DNA of 25,575 bases from positions 367,239-392,813 of the forward strand of contig NW_027192193.1 of NCBI RefSeq assembly GCF_041956535.1. The letters run 5' to 3'. The position numbers and the translations under genes were made by a program. Positions within the stretch are counted from its first letter, which is position 1. The number at the start of each line of letters is the position of its first letter. Under the pieces are notes generated by a model. That model was not told where the DNA came from and searched no databases. It saw only the letters and a list, made by a program, of their open reading frames with translations. Below, in pieces: positions 1 to 9,918 of the stretch. Source of the stretch: Calcarisporiella thermophila CBS 279.70 (lineage: Eukaryota > Calcarisporiellomycota).

Positions 1-50
1 TGGAAAGTCTATCGATCAAGGACCTATATCTCGTTATGTTAAGTCCATTG

Positions 51-114
51 ACATTAACTTCATGTAATATATGGAAATTAAATAAAAGTTTCCATTGATT
101 GATCAAAAAAAAAA
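51..114 (+). repeat. 3'-end-like repeat, copy 1 (hairpin + AATAAA + A10)
   Basis: This is the first of two diverged copies; the second is at 238-303. It has a hairpin with arms ATGGAAA and TTTCCAT, a loop that contains AATAAA, then TTGATTGATCAA running into ten A residues. A poly(A) signal followed about 20 nt later by genome-encoded A10 looks like the 3' end of a reverse-transcribed, reinserted mRNA or a SINE/LINE tail. A duplicated 3' UTR of a gene lying left of the window is the alternative. The repeat structure is seen; the origin is inferred. Confidence 0.6.
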
Positions 115-132
115 GAGTATAACTTCCCTGGA

Positions 133-160
133 TTCTCCTCCCCTCCTCCCCTCCTCCTTA
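133..160 (+). other. Polypyrimidine/polypurine tract
   Basis: This is a near-pure C/T stretch made of repeated CTCCTCCC units. The minus strand is correspondingly rich in GG and GGGG runs and could form a two-tier G-quadruplex or a triplex. It lies between the two 3'-end-like repeats. No function can be assigned. Confidence 0.5.
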
Positions 161-237
161 CTTCATACCTTTCACCAAATACCCGATCACTATATACATC
201 TAATTTACCCTTTATTCCCCCCTTTCTTATTTCATTG

Positions 238-303
238 TAATCATTTAACTCTTGTAAGCTACGGAAACTAATAAAAGTCTCCGTTGATTGATCAAAAAAA
301 AAA
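238..303 (+). repeat. 3'-end-like repeat, copy 2 (hairpin + AATAAA + A10)
   Basis: This is the diverged second copy of the 51-114 repeat. The arms are ACGGAAAC and GTCTCCGT, the loop again holds AATAAA, and the same TTGATTGATCAA plus ten A residues follows. Relative to copy 1, one T-A pair has become C-G and a T.G wobble has become C-G, so pairing is kept. One other position becomes A/C, which would be a G.U wobble if the minus strand is the RNA. A 15-nt near-identical direct repeat (AAAATATTGCTRATA) sits at 300-314 and 398-412. Confidence 0.6.
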
Positions 304-1205
304 TATTGCTGATAAAAATAAGATCTTGTTGATTGATACTCCTGAAATAGAAAGAAATAATGTCCTTATATAAGTACGAAGGAAATAAGAAAATAAGAAA
401 ATATTGCTAATAGAATAGTTGGAATGGCATAATAGGAACAACCATTGCAAATATCGCGCAATTCTCGACAAAAGATAGATAATGTTTAACAAATGTAACA
501 CTCATATTAAAGAATTGGTTATGACAGTATTAGGGTTGAATCTAGTATTAGGTCTTCGCTGGACGATGGGTTAAATTCACCACAGCCCATAACAATTTTA
601 TGTTAGCATCGCGTTGTGATAGCTGCAGAGATATGGTCGAATTCAGCCACTAATCACGTGACATACATCAGCAGGCTGGCTTGTCATTTACTTCAAAAAC
701 ATTGGGTGGACGAGAAGTGCTTCAGCTTTTGGATGAAAAGAAGAGATTCAGCGCTTTTGCCTAATTTATCAAAAATCAAAAATTTTACTATTCCCCGATT
801 AACTTTAAAGTATTATGAAACTCTAAGTTGATTTTTATATTAGCAATTCGGAATTTTATAACCCACTCTGACACATGCAATGCCAGTCACATACACCATT
901 TATATAACCCTATTTCCCTAAAATGAATTTGAAAATAAGTCTCCATGTTGTTCTCATCTTATATGCCGCTTTTCCCTGCTTATATTATTTAAAGAGCAGG
1001 ATCAAATGGGCTCTCATTTCAGATAAACAAGATATGCATCTGCATTATGGCCAAGTATTTTTTTTCTTATCATTTGGAATTCCAGCAAAGAAATAATGGA
1101 GTGGCAAAAATGCAAGGGTTCAACGCCAAAACTGACTCTGTGCTCTTTTCCTCTCCTAGTTTCGGCGGTTTATGTCAAATCCACAACTCGAAGAAATTAA
1201 ATAGA
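304..1205. other. Intergenic region upstream of the small secreted-protein candidate
   Basis: No conserved coding sequence is recognisable here. A TATATAA element at 901-907 could be a promoter for the gene candidate at 1206-1481. A 57-codon open frame at 923-1096 begins with a hydrophobic, signal-peptide-like stretch (MNLKISLHVVLILYAAF), but I could not connect it convincingly by splicing to the downstream frame. The open frame at 616-831 uses a non-ATG start and matches no family I know. Confidence 0.4.
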
Positions 1206-1481
1206 ATGCATTGCGGCGAGTCACTCTATTTGTTATTCTTATATTTCGCACTGGTTATACCTATAATAGCGCATCCACTCAACCGAAAGCATCAGCCTGA
1301 CACCTTCCAGGACGCGGCATTAGCCGCTCTCGATTATATTCTAGAACACAAGGATGAGTACCCGGAGACCTGGATCGCAAATCAAAATCACTACTTGTAT
1401 TCACATTCCAATTGCTGCGACATTAAACGATATGGAAAGAATTGTGTACAAGCATACAAAACCGCGGAGGGTCGAAATTAA
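1206..1481 (+). CDS. Possible small secreted protein, unknown function
   Basis: I do not recognise the family. From the ATG at 1206 the frame encodes 91 residues. The N-terminus (MHCGESLYLLFLYFALVIPIIA) has a long hydrophobic core ending in small residues before HPLNRK, which resembles a cleavable signal peptide. The remaining ~69 residues are polar and include a CC pair plus a third Cys (NCCDIKRYGKNC), as seen in many small secreted fungal proteins. The same frame stays open upstream to 1047, which would give 144 residues without an N-terminal signal; I prefer 1206 for the signal sequence. A TATATAA element lies at 901-907. The gene converges on the KEX1-like gene 461 bp downstream. It could be a chance frame or one exon of a longer spliced gene. 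Confidence 0.4.
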   Translation: MHCGESLYLLFLYFALVIPIIAHPLNRKHQPDTFQDAALAALDYILEHKDEYPETWIANQNHYLYSHSNCCDIKRYGKNCVQAYKTAEGRN

Positions 1482-1941
1482 TTGTAAAGATTGTTCATAG
1501 TCCTTCCTATATCTTTCTGGTTTCTTATCCTACTAAAGTTTTATAGTCCAAACATGCGCAGTTGATCGAAAGAGTATTTTACCGTTCTATATAAGACAAT
1601 ACCTTTTTATTGGGATGGTTTCACAGCTGTAATGGTAAACTGACATGTAAAAATGTATCGAATAATATAACTGATAGTATCATCGATCAAGTGTAAAAGA
1701 AGAAAACGAGAGAAGATCTTAGTAGGAATAGTAATAAGAAAAGAAGATTATTAATTGGAAATAATAGTCATTTATTTTCGAATGTCCCGATGGTCCTCCT
1801 CTTCCAACTCCTCATCTGAGTCTAATTGTTCATCTGCAGAGAAAATTGCAGGTGATTCAACGACCAGTTGGTCCCTAGAGGGTCAGAAAACATGTAGAAG
1901 TTTAAATCAGCAAAGACTCGAATTAGAGAATGCTCAAAAGC
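1482..1941. other. Convergent intergenic region
   Basis: This lies between the 3' ends of the small secreted-protein candidate (+) and the KEX1-like gene (-). It is A/T-rich and I see no coding potential or repeat. The open frame at 1755-2099 on the plus strand is antisense to the last exon of the carboxypeptidase gene and is not a gene. Confidence 0.5.
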
Positions 1942-4586
1942 TTACAATTCGTTCGTATCTTCATTGTCTCCAACTTTCAATGCAGAGAACCGTGCCTGCT
2001 TTCGACTGCGATACCACAGATAGCCAGCTATTGCTAAACCGGCTACGAGAACTATCAGGGCAATCGTACCTCTGCAAATATTTAATAGGGTTAATTTAGG
2101 ATGAGAATCCACATTTGAAATAGGTTAAGCATCAATCTCACGTATTGTAATATTTCTCCCATTTTTCCTCATCAATTAAAGAGCCAGCACCAGGTGTCTA
2201 AAAGAAAATACCGACTATAAGTCTTACCAGAAAGATAAAAAAAAAAAGAAAGATTAAATCTCAACCTGTTCATCCCCAAGTCGAGAGGGTACCACGGTTT
2301 CATTTACTCCAATGAAACGGTTAATCATGTCGAGTAGTTCGATCGGTTTATCGTACGGGACCATATGTGAACCATCCTTGATAAGGACATAGGTCAAATT
2401 GCGGGACATCTGGTAGTAACCTACAAGCTGATCTCTAATGTACCAATTGAGGGTAGGAACTGGACCCAGACCTGTTGCACCATTCCAGGTCAAGTTGTCG
2501 ATCAAATATTCAGTTCCTCGATGGTTGCAAATAAGGTCTTGGTCGCCGCTGAATAATAAGAATATAAAGCATGAATTCCTTTGAAAACATACTTAGGCAG
2601 TAAAAGTATACCTGTAAAGCAATACAGGGATTTTCGAAAGGATATTAGGAAGAAGACGAACAGGTGGAAGACTTCGGTCATCGTCAAGAGCACCTCCAAC
2701 TATGCCACTACATTCTCTCCAGCCAGTAGGCTTACCATCAGCGTGTAAAGCCTTAATGACCTCGGGTTTCTAAGAAATTTGATGGAAAATTGTATAGAAA
2801 AAAACTAACATATAAAATCATATCTTACTCTACCTGCAAATAGGCTGTAATGTTTTCAAGTTCATAGGGCCACTTAAGCCCACATTTCGGGTATTCATCT
2901 TTTAGCCGAATATCATACTCATTCACACACATCATGGTTCCATCTTCCAGCCTGCATACAAGAAATGAGAAAAAAATATAAGCATTTTGTACTAATAAAC
3001 TTTTTTTTAATGTAGAAATTATTCGTTACTTGAATACTGAATGATCCAAAATAGACTGGAGAATGTTTTCGCAGACTTCGGTATGAATTCTAACTCCATT
3101 TTTTCTCTGTTCCTCTTTGCATTGAAAGAGCTGTTGCTCTGCGCGGTCTTTGGCAAGCCCGTCAAGAAGATTCTTTTCTACAGCGAAGTCAAAGTAGGCT
3201 AGATACTGGTACAAATGGCAGATTAATATGAAGAGTAGCAATGAAAAAAATTCAAGTTTATATGCACTTGATTCCATGGATCGATCCATCCGTTGCCAAT
3301 GGCAATTCCTTTGAGTCGATAAGAAGTAGGCCCACCTATCTCATTTCGATGCAAAATTTCAGAGGCAATATACGGAATATACACGCCAGCAAAGCTCTCT
3401 CCAGCAATGTACATCTAACAGGTCAATATAACTGTGAGCAACCAAGAGTAGAACGCTTGAGTTTGACCTCAAGTTACTCACATCATTCGCTTCGAGTTGT
3501 GGGAACACTTGGAAGAATTTCTCTAAAAATACTAAAAACTGGTCGACGACCTATAAAGTATTCCAAAGTAAATTAAGACAGAGTAATGATAAGTAAAATG
3601 TAGAGAAACATTATAACTACCTGCTTCATATCCTTTGCATAATTGTTCTGTTCTACAAAACTGAACCCTGTACCCGCAGGTTGATCCACTGGTTTAGAGG
3701 CAAGAGGTTTTAGGAGAGCGCTTGATAAAATCATACAAAGCATATGTATCGCACCATATAGGACGTCAGCATATTTGTTCCAACTTCCCTCGTTCATAGT
3801 AAGAGTTGAATCAGAGCTCATTCGAAAGGGTCCATTCTCTAGGAAAACACCATCTTCGCTATAACGATATCAAAGGGATCTTTATATAAATGCACACATT
3901 TGGAGAAAGGTTATCCAACTTTACCTTGAACTAATTTGTATATGATATGTTAAAAGTCAATTTATATATTAATTACAAATTTACAATGGTGATTAAGAGT
4001 AATCATAATACATACCAGCCGGGACCTATGCAATATGTCAAATAGTTATGAAAACAGTTTCTGAATATAGTAATATATCGAGCATATAATCAAAATATAG
4101 CATACATACCTCCGTTTAGCCAAATTATCTAACAATATTAAAAAGTACTTAAAAAAAAAAATCGTGTTTATTCATTTCTTAATGGTGATGGCTTACCAGT
4201 TTATTTTTTTCTGTCTTTACTTCCCGCTTCCCAAATAACCAGAAGAAAATGTTCGCATTGGTCTTTTCATCGATTTGTATGTGACTTTGGAATATAGAAA
4301 AAGACAAAATATTGAACAGGCAGTGGAGAATTAAATAAGAAGCAAGAAGTTACCCTGCGTGCTGTACTAAATTCTCTTTCTCGGGTAACCCTGGTAAGTC
4401 ATGTACGAAATATTCATATTCATCGAGAGGTTTTGCTAGTGGAATTAGAATGGATCATGTAATGAGAAATCTAGCAGATATAAGTAGAAAAAAAAGGGTA
4501 ATGATAGTAGAGATACCTGGCAGAGCAGAGGCTAAATTGAGCAATCCAAATAAGAAAGCAATATTCGATAATCGTGACAATAACAT
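1942..4586 (-). CDS. KEX1: KEX1-like serine carboxypeptidase (peptidase family S10), type I membrane protein
   Basis: This is a 527-residue protein from 16 exons (minus strand, listed 5'->3'): 4586-4517, 4435-4354, 4284-4197, 4128-4110, 4025-4016, 3930-3925, 3858-3755, 3688-3621, 3550-3482, 3414-3268, 3205-3030, 2951-2834, 2769-2612, 2548-2266, 2197-2142, 2071-1942. It begins with a signal peptide ([21 protein letters not shown]). The oxyanion motif WLNGGPGCSS is at 83-92, the nucleophile is Ser179 in GESFAG, the acid is an Asp in GDQDLICN (374-376), and the base is His433 in DGSHMVP. A membrane helix at about 487-506 and a short basic/acidic tail follow. KEX1 enzymes trim C-terminal Lys/Arg from Kex2-cleaved precursors in the late Golgi; that role here is from family knowledge. 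The oxyanion motif is encoded across exons of 19, 10 and 6 nt. Plain CPY-type enzymes lack the membrane tail. Confidence 0.93.
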
Positions 4587-5276
4587 GTGAAGTAAATTCT
4601 GCTGATTTTTCAATTAAAATATTCTTTTCTTAATAGGTCTTTTTCTCGCAGAAAATTCATTTTCGCAAATATGCGCCTCTTAATGAGTATCTCTTTGATT
4701 ATCCCATAAATGTGATATTTGTTACTATAAGTATTTTGCCACCAAATCAATTGTGAAAATTTTGGCCAGAGAGATCTATGTACCTTCATTACTTATCATA
4801 TCTTAAATAGTTTTGATGGAAGACATTTGTTAGAGTTTGATCAATCTCCACATATGGCCAATTTTATAAATTAGTTACTTCAAAGAAGCAAAAAAAAAAA
4901 AGAATAGGGGCATGGAATATCTAGATGAAGTATAAGAATGCATATTACTCATCAAGAAAAACTTAATTGTAATTATTGATTATTTATATGCATCTGCAGG
5001 CTATAAACTCAAATCAATTATATCTTAGCGAATATATTATATAGGAAATGGTATATAAAATAAAAATAAGAGAGGGATGAGATTTAAGAAATATAGCATT
5101 AGCTTTGGCACAGAGACAAAATAATGACCTTTATTCCTCAAAAACGGATCTAAGGTATTTTGAGGAATAAAGGTTATTAGATCCAGTACTGCTCTGTTTC
5201 TCATTGATAAACAACTGCTCCTATAATAATACAATGCCAGGGTAATGTTCTAATGCGGATTCAGTTTGAACCATAA
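4587..5276. other. Divergent intergenic region, KEX1-like side
   Basis: This A/T-rich region separates the start of the KEX1-like gene (-) from the bZIP gene (+). Apart from the 22-bp hairpin at 5122-5179 I see no gene. The open frame at 5037-5234 on the minus strand overlaps the hairpin and has no family features. Confidence 0.5.
5122..5179. repeat. 22-bp inverted repeat / hairpin
   Basis: The arms are 5122-5143 and 5158-5179. They are complementary at 21 of 22 positions (the remaining pair is G.U-compatible) around a 14-nt spacer. The arm core is CCTTTATTCCTCAAAA. It lies between two divergent promoters. It could be a solo miniature transposable element, a small-RNA precursor or a cruciform-forming element. 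I saw no flanking target duplication and no second copy in the window. Confidence 0.75.
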
Positions 5277-5297
5277 ACGTCATCCACGATGACGTAA
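5277..5297. promoter_or_regulatory. Paired CRE-type half-sites upstream of the bZIP gene
   Basis: ACGTCAT at 5277-5283 and ATGACGT at 5289-5295 form a perfect 7-bp inverted repeat with a 5-nt spacer; the right half extends to TGACGTAA (5290-5297). ATF/CREB-type bZIP factors bind TGACGTCA and TGACGT/TGACGTAA variants. Further TGACGT cores lie at 5530-5535, in the first intron at 5701-5708 (TGACGTAA) and in exon 2 at 5792-5797. The downstream gene encodes such a factor, so autoregulation is a plausible inference. Confidence 0.5.
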
Positions 5298-5617
5298 CTT
5301 TCTCAGAAATTCGTGGAGTTATTAGAGGGTCTTTCTTCGCAGCATGGGGGAGTTCATCGTTAAGCAGTTAGGAATTATCACTGACCATTATTAAACACAC
5401 AAGAAGAAAGCAATTTGCAACTACAGTCTGCGTTAACAATTTCTCATTTTGATTAATCTATTTATTCAATTTTACTCAGTTTTTCTATTCCATTTTATCT
5501 CCCATATATCTCGCTATATTTTTTCGAACTGACGTTATAATTTAAAAGCAATTTCTGAATTGTAAGAGGAAAGGGCGATCATCTGACATTTTTAATGAAG
5601 TAATTAAATCGTATATC

Positions 5618-7347
5618 ATGGCCTCCGTACTTCAAAACACCACAAGCGGTAAGTATAGATTTAGGCCCATATTTTTTTTGACAACCTTTATTCTCGTCTA
5701 TGACGTAATATCACACATCAAGAATTACCTGAGGGATTCTGACATTTTTTCTGTCCTAGCTATAATGACAACCACAGCAGAGCCATCATCGACGTCATCT
5801 GCACCTAAGTTTGAAAAATCTGGACTAGCACCATTGCCTACTATTGATCAAACACCTACTCGCTTTCTTGCCGCATGTTCAAATCTAGAGCTAGAGCCAA
5901 ATCCATTCGAACAAAGCTTTTCAGGTTTAGCCACTGGTGATGAAAAGAACAATGGGAACTTGGGAGGAATTTCTGTGAATGCTAATGGTACAGTCGCCCC
6001 TCCAACAAAGATTGAGCTACCTTCTCCAATTGCTGACCTTGCAAATCAAACAAACGCGAGCCCACGACCAATTTTGCCTCCAGTAGCATCAATTGCCAGC
6101 CCCTCTGCCCCATTATCAACTGGCTCTTTTTCCAATTGGGACAGTTTACGCACCGGTCCCCTCTCTCCATCTATGCTCCAAGGTCCTCAAAACCCCGGAG
6201 ATTTTACACTTGGACGCCTGAGTGGTACACCAACTGGTGGGAGTTTTCCATTTCAGCCATCGGCGCTTGCTACATTCCTCGGCAATCCCAACTCTCCTGG
6301 TGGAGGGGTGGCACTACTGAATAACGTGGCTGCTTTCAACGGGCGTTACACTGGCACTTTTTTAAATGCCCCACCTGGTGCAGCACATTCCATGCCAGCT
6401 GCTGTTCGCCCATCTGCACCTATTGCTCTGCCTGTGGCTCAATCTACCTCTTCTTCACAGCCTCCTGCATCTATTCCACATTCTTCAGTTGTTGTACAGC
6501 AGAATCTTCCTGCAGGAGGGACACATAGTTATCACCCTGCTACCTCTAAAGCCGCATCAGGGCCCCGGTTGAAAACATCAGCAGCAGACAAGGACACCCG
6601 AGCACGTAGTGACAGTCTTTCTTCTAGCGTTTACTCCAATCTGGGATCGCCTACTATGTCCCAGATTGGCCTTACAATATCTGAGTGGGACCGCGGAAAA
6701 GCTGCGGGAGAAGATGGGATGTTGGCTGGTTTGCCTTCCTCATCACTATCCACCGACGACAAAGATAACCATAGGAAAAGAAGAAAAACTTCAAAAGACT
6801 CTAGCGCTGGAGATGATGGCAGCAATGATAGGCAAGATGGAATTAAAGGAGAAAAACCTCGAAGAAAAGGCAAAATTAGGAGTTCAAAGGATATAGAAGA
6901 CGAAGACAAACGCAAGGATTTTCTGGAGCGAAATCGTCAAGGTATACTAATGTTTATTCTCTTTTCATTGTGTTGTTATTACGAATGTAGAGCTTACTCC
7001 TCATTATGCTATTTTTAGCTGCACTTAAGTGTCGTCAGCGGAAGAAACAGTGGCTAGCCAACCTTCAAAGTAATTTGGAGATGCTGACAGAACAAAATAA
7101 CCAGCTACAAAAACAGACCGCAGTGCTCCAAGAAGAACTCTCAAAACTGCGGAACATACTTATGGTACATAAGGACTGTCCTTTAGGTGTGGCAGCATCT
7201 GCCATACATGGAGCGTCTGGTTCTACTACAATTGGAACATTATTGATGAATGGCGGTAGAGGATTTTCTGCAGGGGTTGGGATCGCTGCTGGTGCAAATG
7301 GGATCTCGACTGGTGAGGGAGCGTCACAAGGATTAAATGGGCGGTAG
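5618..7347 (+). CDS. Atf1/AtfA-like bZIP transcription factor (stress-activated)
   Basis: This is a 513-residue protein from three exons: 5618-5648, 5760-6941, 7019-7347. The motif LEPNPFEQSF (about 55-64) matches the Aft1 osmotic-stress (OSA) region of fungal Atf1/AtfA/Sko1-type proteins, and SLRTGPLSPSML (about 137-148) matches the following HRA-type region. A long Ser/Pro/Ala-rich middle leads to a basic region with the bZIP signature N402-x2-A405-A406-x2-C409-R410, interrupted by intron 2, and then a Leu/Gln/Asn-rich zipper (about 415-450) and a Gly/Ala-rich tail. Family members are nuclear and act downstream of Sty1/Hog1 MAP kinases; SP sites are common in the protein but specific phosphorylation sites are not assignable. 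CRE-type sites lie in its own upstream region. Intron 1 (111 nt) has no stop and keeps frame. Confidence 0.92.
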
Positions 7348-7874
7348 TGTTTCTTGTTGGTTGTTTTGCTTATATACTATATTTTAGAATATCTGACGAG
7401 TTGGTATGTGTATTATTTCTCTTTCCTTCTCCCCGTGATTACTGTACTGTAAAATGCGAGAAACATTTTTTCTTTTTCTCTTTTCCTTTCTTTTTTTTTT
7501 TTACTTTTATTTTTTCTTATCTATTTGCACACATACATATATCTTTTAGTAACGTATTTTTAAAAGTTTTCCCTCTTCCCGTTTATTTCTTTTTTATTTT
7601 TCGAGCGGGAACTGTATGATCAATCAATCACCCCCTATTCTACCATTCATTGTCACATGCGCCATGTATTCTCTGGTGTCAAAGAAAAAATATGGTCCCT
7701 TGGATGGGTTACCTTTTATTCTTCCACCTGAGCGACTTTTTTAAATTGTGTGTTTACTCTCCCATCTTTTTCCAACTCCTAGGCTGCTTACCTAATTTAA
7801 CCCCCTAACTTACAAAAGCATCAAAATATCTTGTCTTCTCTCAAAATAAATAATAACAACTCGCAAATGCTTAT
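7348..7874. other. Convergent intergenic region, T-rich 3' UTR
   Basis: This lies between the 3' ends of the bZIP gene (+) and the D-2-hydroxyglutarate dehydrogenase gene (-). Long T/C-rich runs at about 7463-7520 fit a transcribed 3' UTR. The open frame at 7347-7619 reads through this low-complexity sequence and is not considered a gene. Nothing else is seen. Confidence 0.5.
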
Positions 7875-9918
7875 TTATTTGGGAAGCATTTTGTATGGGT
7901 TCAGGATACCCTTTGGATCCAAGATTCCCTTTAGCTGTTTCATCAACGCAATCGTGGTATCGCTCTTGGAGTAATGCAGATGGGCAGCCTTCATGAGACC
8001 TACTCCGTGCTCCGCCGAAATCGATCCTTTGTGTTTGGCTAAGTAAAATAGTGAGGTTAAAGGTGTGAGAAATTTTCAACTGGGTAAACAAGAGGCCGTG
8101 CGCACCTGTCCACTCATATACGAAAGGTTCCACAATATTGGTCACTTTCTCACAAAATTTCTCTCCAACCACATTCAAGTGCAGATTCCCATCTCCAACA
8201 TGCCCATAACCTACCACTCCCTTAACTAGATTTTTATGCGGCGATTTCTCAACCTCCTTCCTCATATCTTCTACCATTTGATAGAATACGGGTACGGGCA
8301 TAGAGATATCATATTTGTATGTTGCTCCCGCCTTGGCACATGCTTCCGGAAGCCCCTCGCGAATCGACCACAAATTTTGGATTTGGGTTGTATCTTGGGC
8401 AAGAACGCCGTCTTGTACGAGGGAGTTTTCGAGAATATTTTCGAGGAAATTACTGAGTTTGGCATCGTCGTGTTCTTTGGAGGAGCCACTGGTTTCGATG
8501 AGAACATAAAAGGGATATTCGCTCTCAAGAGGATACCGTGCACCTTGTACAAGGTGAGATTTAACTAGGGAAAGAGCTTCTTGGTCCCAAAATTCAAAGG
8601 CTATTCCATTGGAGGAGATGGCAATGTTAGAAATGGAATGTCGTTATGAGAGCATAAAGGAGAATAATTACCGCTTAAGATTTCAGAAAGTTCATCCTTA
8701 GCTTGCAAATATGTCTTTTGTACATCCTCGAACGAATTCAACCCAAGGAACGCTACGTTGACAGCCTTGATTATCAGCAAAAGAGAGATATTGTTCAATA
8801 TATAATCAATAAAACTTGTAAGACATATAATGATATAGCTTCATATACCTTCGGCCTCTTCGGTGTCAAAATCGAGACCCCCGTAATTATGCCCAAAGTG
8901 CCTTCTGATCCGATAAACAACTGCTTTAAATCATATCCTATTCGAATCAAACGCAGATTAGACAAGGGCTAGGTGCAAAAGGTGAAAATAATTCTACCAG
9001 TATTGTCTTTTCTCAATGTTGACAGGTTATCTAGTACTGTTCCATCTGGCAAGACAACTTCCAACCCCAGAACTGTTCCGTGCAATGACCCATATCGCAA
9101 CAACCTTAGTCCTCCCGCATTCGTAGCCACATTTCCTCCTATGTGACAACTGCCCTTCGCGCCCAGATCAATTGGCATAATGTATCCTTTTTCTGCAAGA
9201 TAGTTGTCTAAATTCTCTAGTACACAACCTGCATCGCAAACCAGGGCGCCAGAAATAGCATCAAAACTGCGAATTTGGGAAAGATTTGACATGGAAATTA
9301 TCACTTCATCAAAAACAGGTACGGAACCACCAACAAGCCCTGTATTTCCACCCTGAGGCACTACTGCAATGCTAATAATATAGTCGATATATAGGTATAA
9401 TTATACCACTTACAATATTCCTTTGATACTCACTTATTATCGTTGCAGTATTTGATGATCTGTGAGACTTGCTTAGTAGTCTTAGGGCGCAACACAGCCT
9501 GGGACTGTCCACGGTATTTGCGCATCCAATCCATATTAAAGGCTTCAACCTCATCATCATTTACCAAAACATTGCTCTCGGTCAACACAGAGCGAAAGAA
9601 TGCCAAATCTTGGTCATCTAACTTTATTGTGAATCATGTCAACAGTAAATTGATGCTCAAAAATTTCATAAAGTAATATTAAACATATACCTTTTTAAAC
9701 TGAGGATTACGAGTAAAACCGGGATATTTATCAGCTGTGAATGGAATCTGGCCTCGAGATTGCAAAGATGTTGCACCAGTGGCCTGAATTATAGCCCCTT
9801 TGTGTAGAAAACGAGACGGAATGCCAGCTACTGGTCGTAACAAGCATAGTGTAGGAGTAAGTAAATTACGCCTTGGTATCGATGTCTCTAATAAACGACA
9901 AATGGATCGACGATACAT
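7875..9918 (-). CDS. D-2-hydroxyglutarate dehydrogenase, FAD-linked, mitochondrial
   Basis: This is a 543-residue protein from seven exons (minus strand): 9918-9691, 9621-9434, 9371-8998, 8937-8849, 8765-8672, 8600-8106, 8038-7875. I chose the ATG at 9918; a TTG two codons upstream is not a likely start. The basic, Arg-rich N-terminus ([10 protein letters not shown]) looks like a mitochondrial targeting sequence. The FAD-binding [12 protein letters not shown] (about 144-155) and GNVATNAGG motifs are followed by [13 protein letters not shown] and the C-terminal FAD-oxidase domain. [13 protein letters not shown] (455-467; His458, His465) and AEHGVG (Glu499, His500) supply probable metal-binding residues. 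The enzyme oxidises D-2-hydroxyglutarate to 2-oxoglutarate, passing electrons to an acceptor. D-lactate dehydrogenases of the same family (yeast DLD group) are the alternative; the motifs favour the D2HGDH/Dld2-Dld3 branch. Confidence 0.92.

Noticed and set aside
518-593. A 76-nt stretch with complementary ends (GTTATG...CATAAC), tRNA-like in length
   Set aside because: It has no canonical T-arm (GTTCRA) or D-arm pattern, and the internal stems do not form.
1755-2099. 114-codon plus-strand open frame
   Set aside because: It is largely antisense to the last exon of the KEX1-like gene, which encodes the expected membrane helix and tail.
3241-3576. 111-codon plus-strand open frame
   Set aside because: It is antisense to three well-supported carboxypeptidase exons, including the GESFAG nucleophile exon.
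6366-6915. Several open frames on both strands inside the bZIP gene
   Set aside because: They are out-of-frame or antisense shadows of the long low-complexity bZIP exon.
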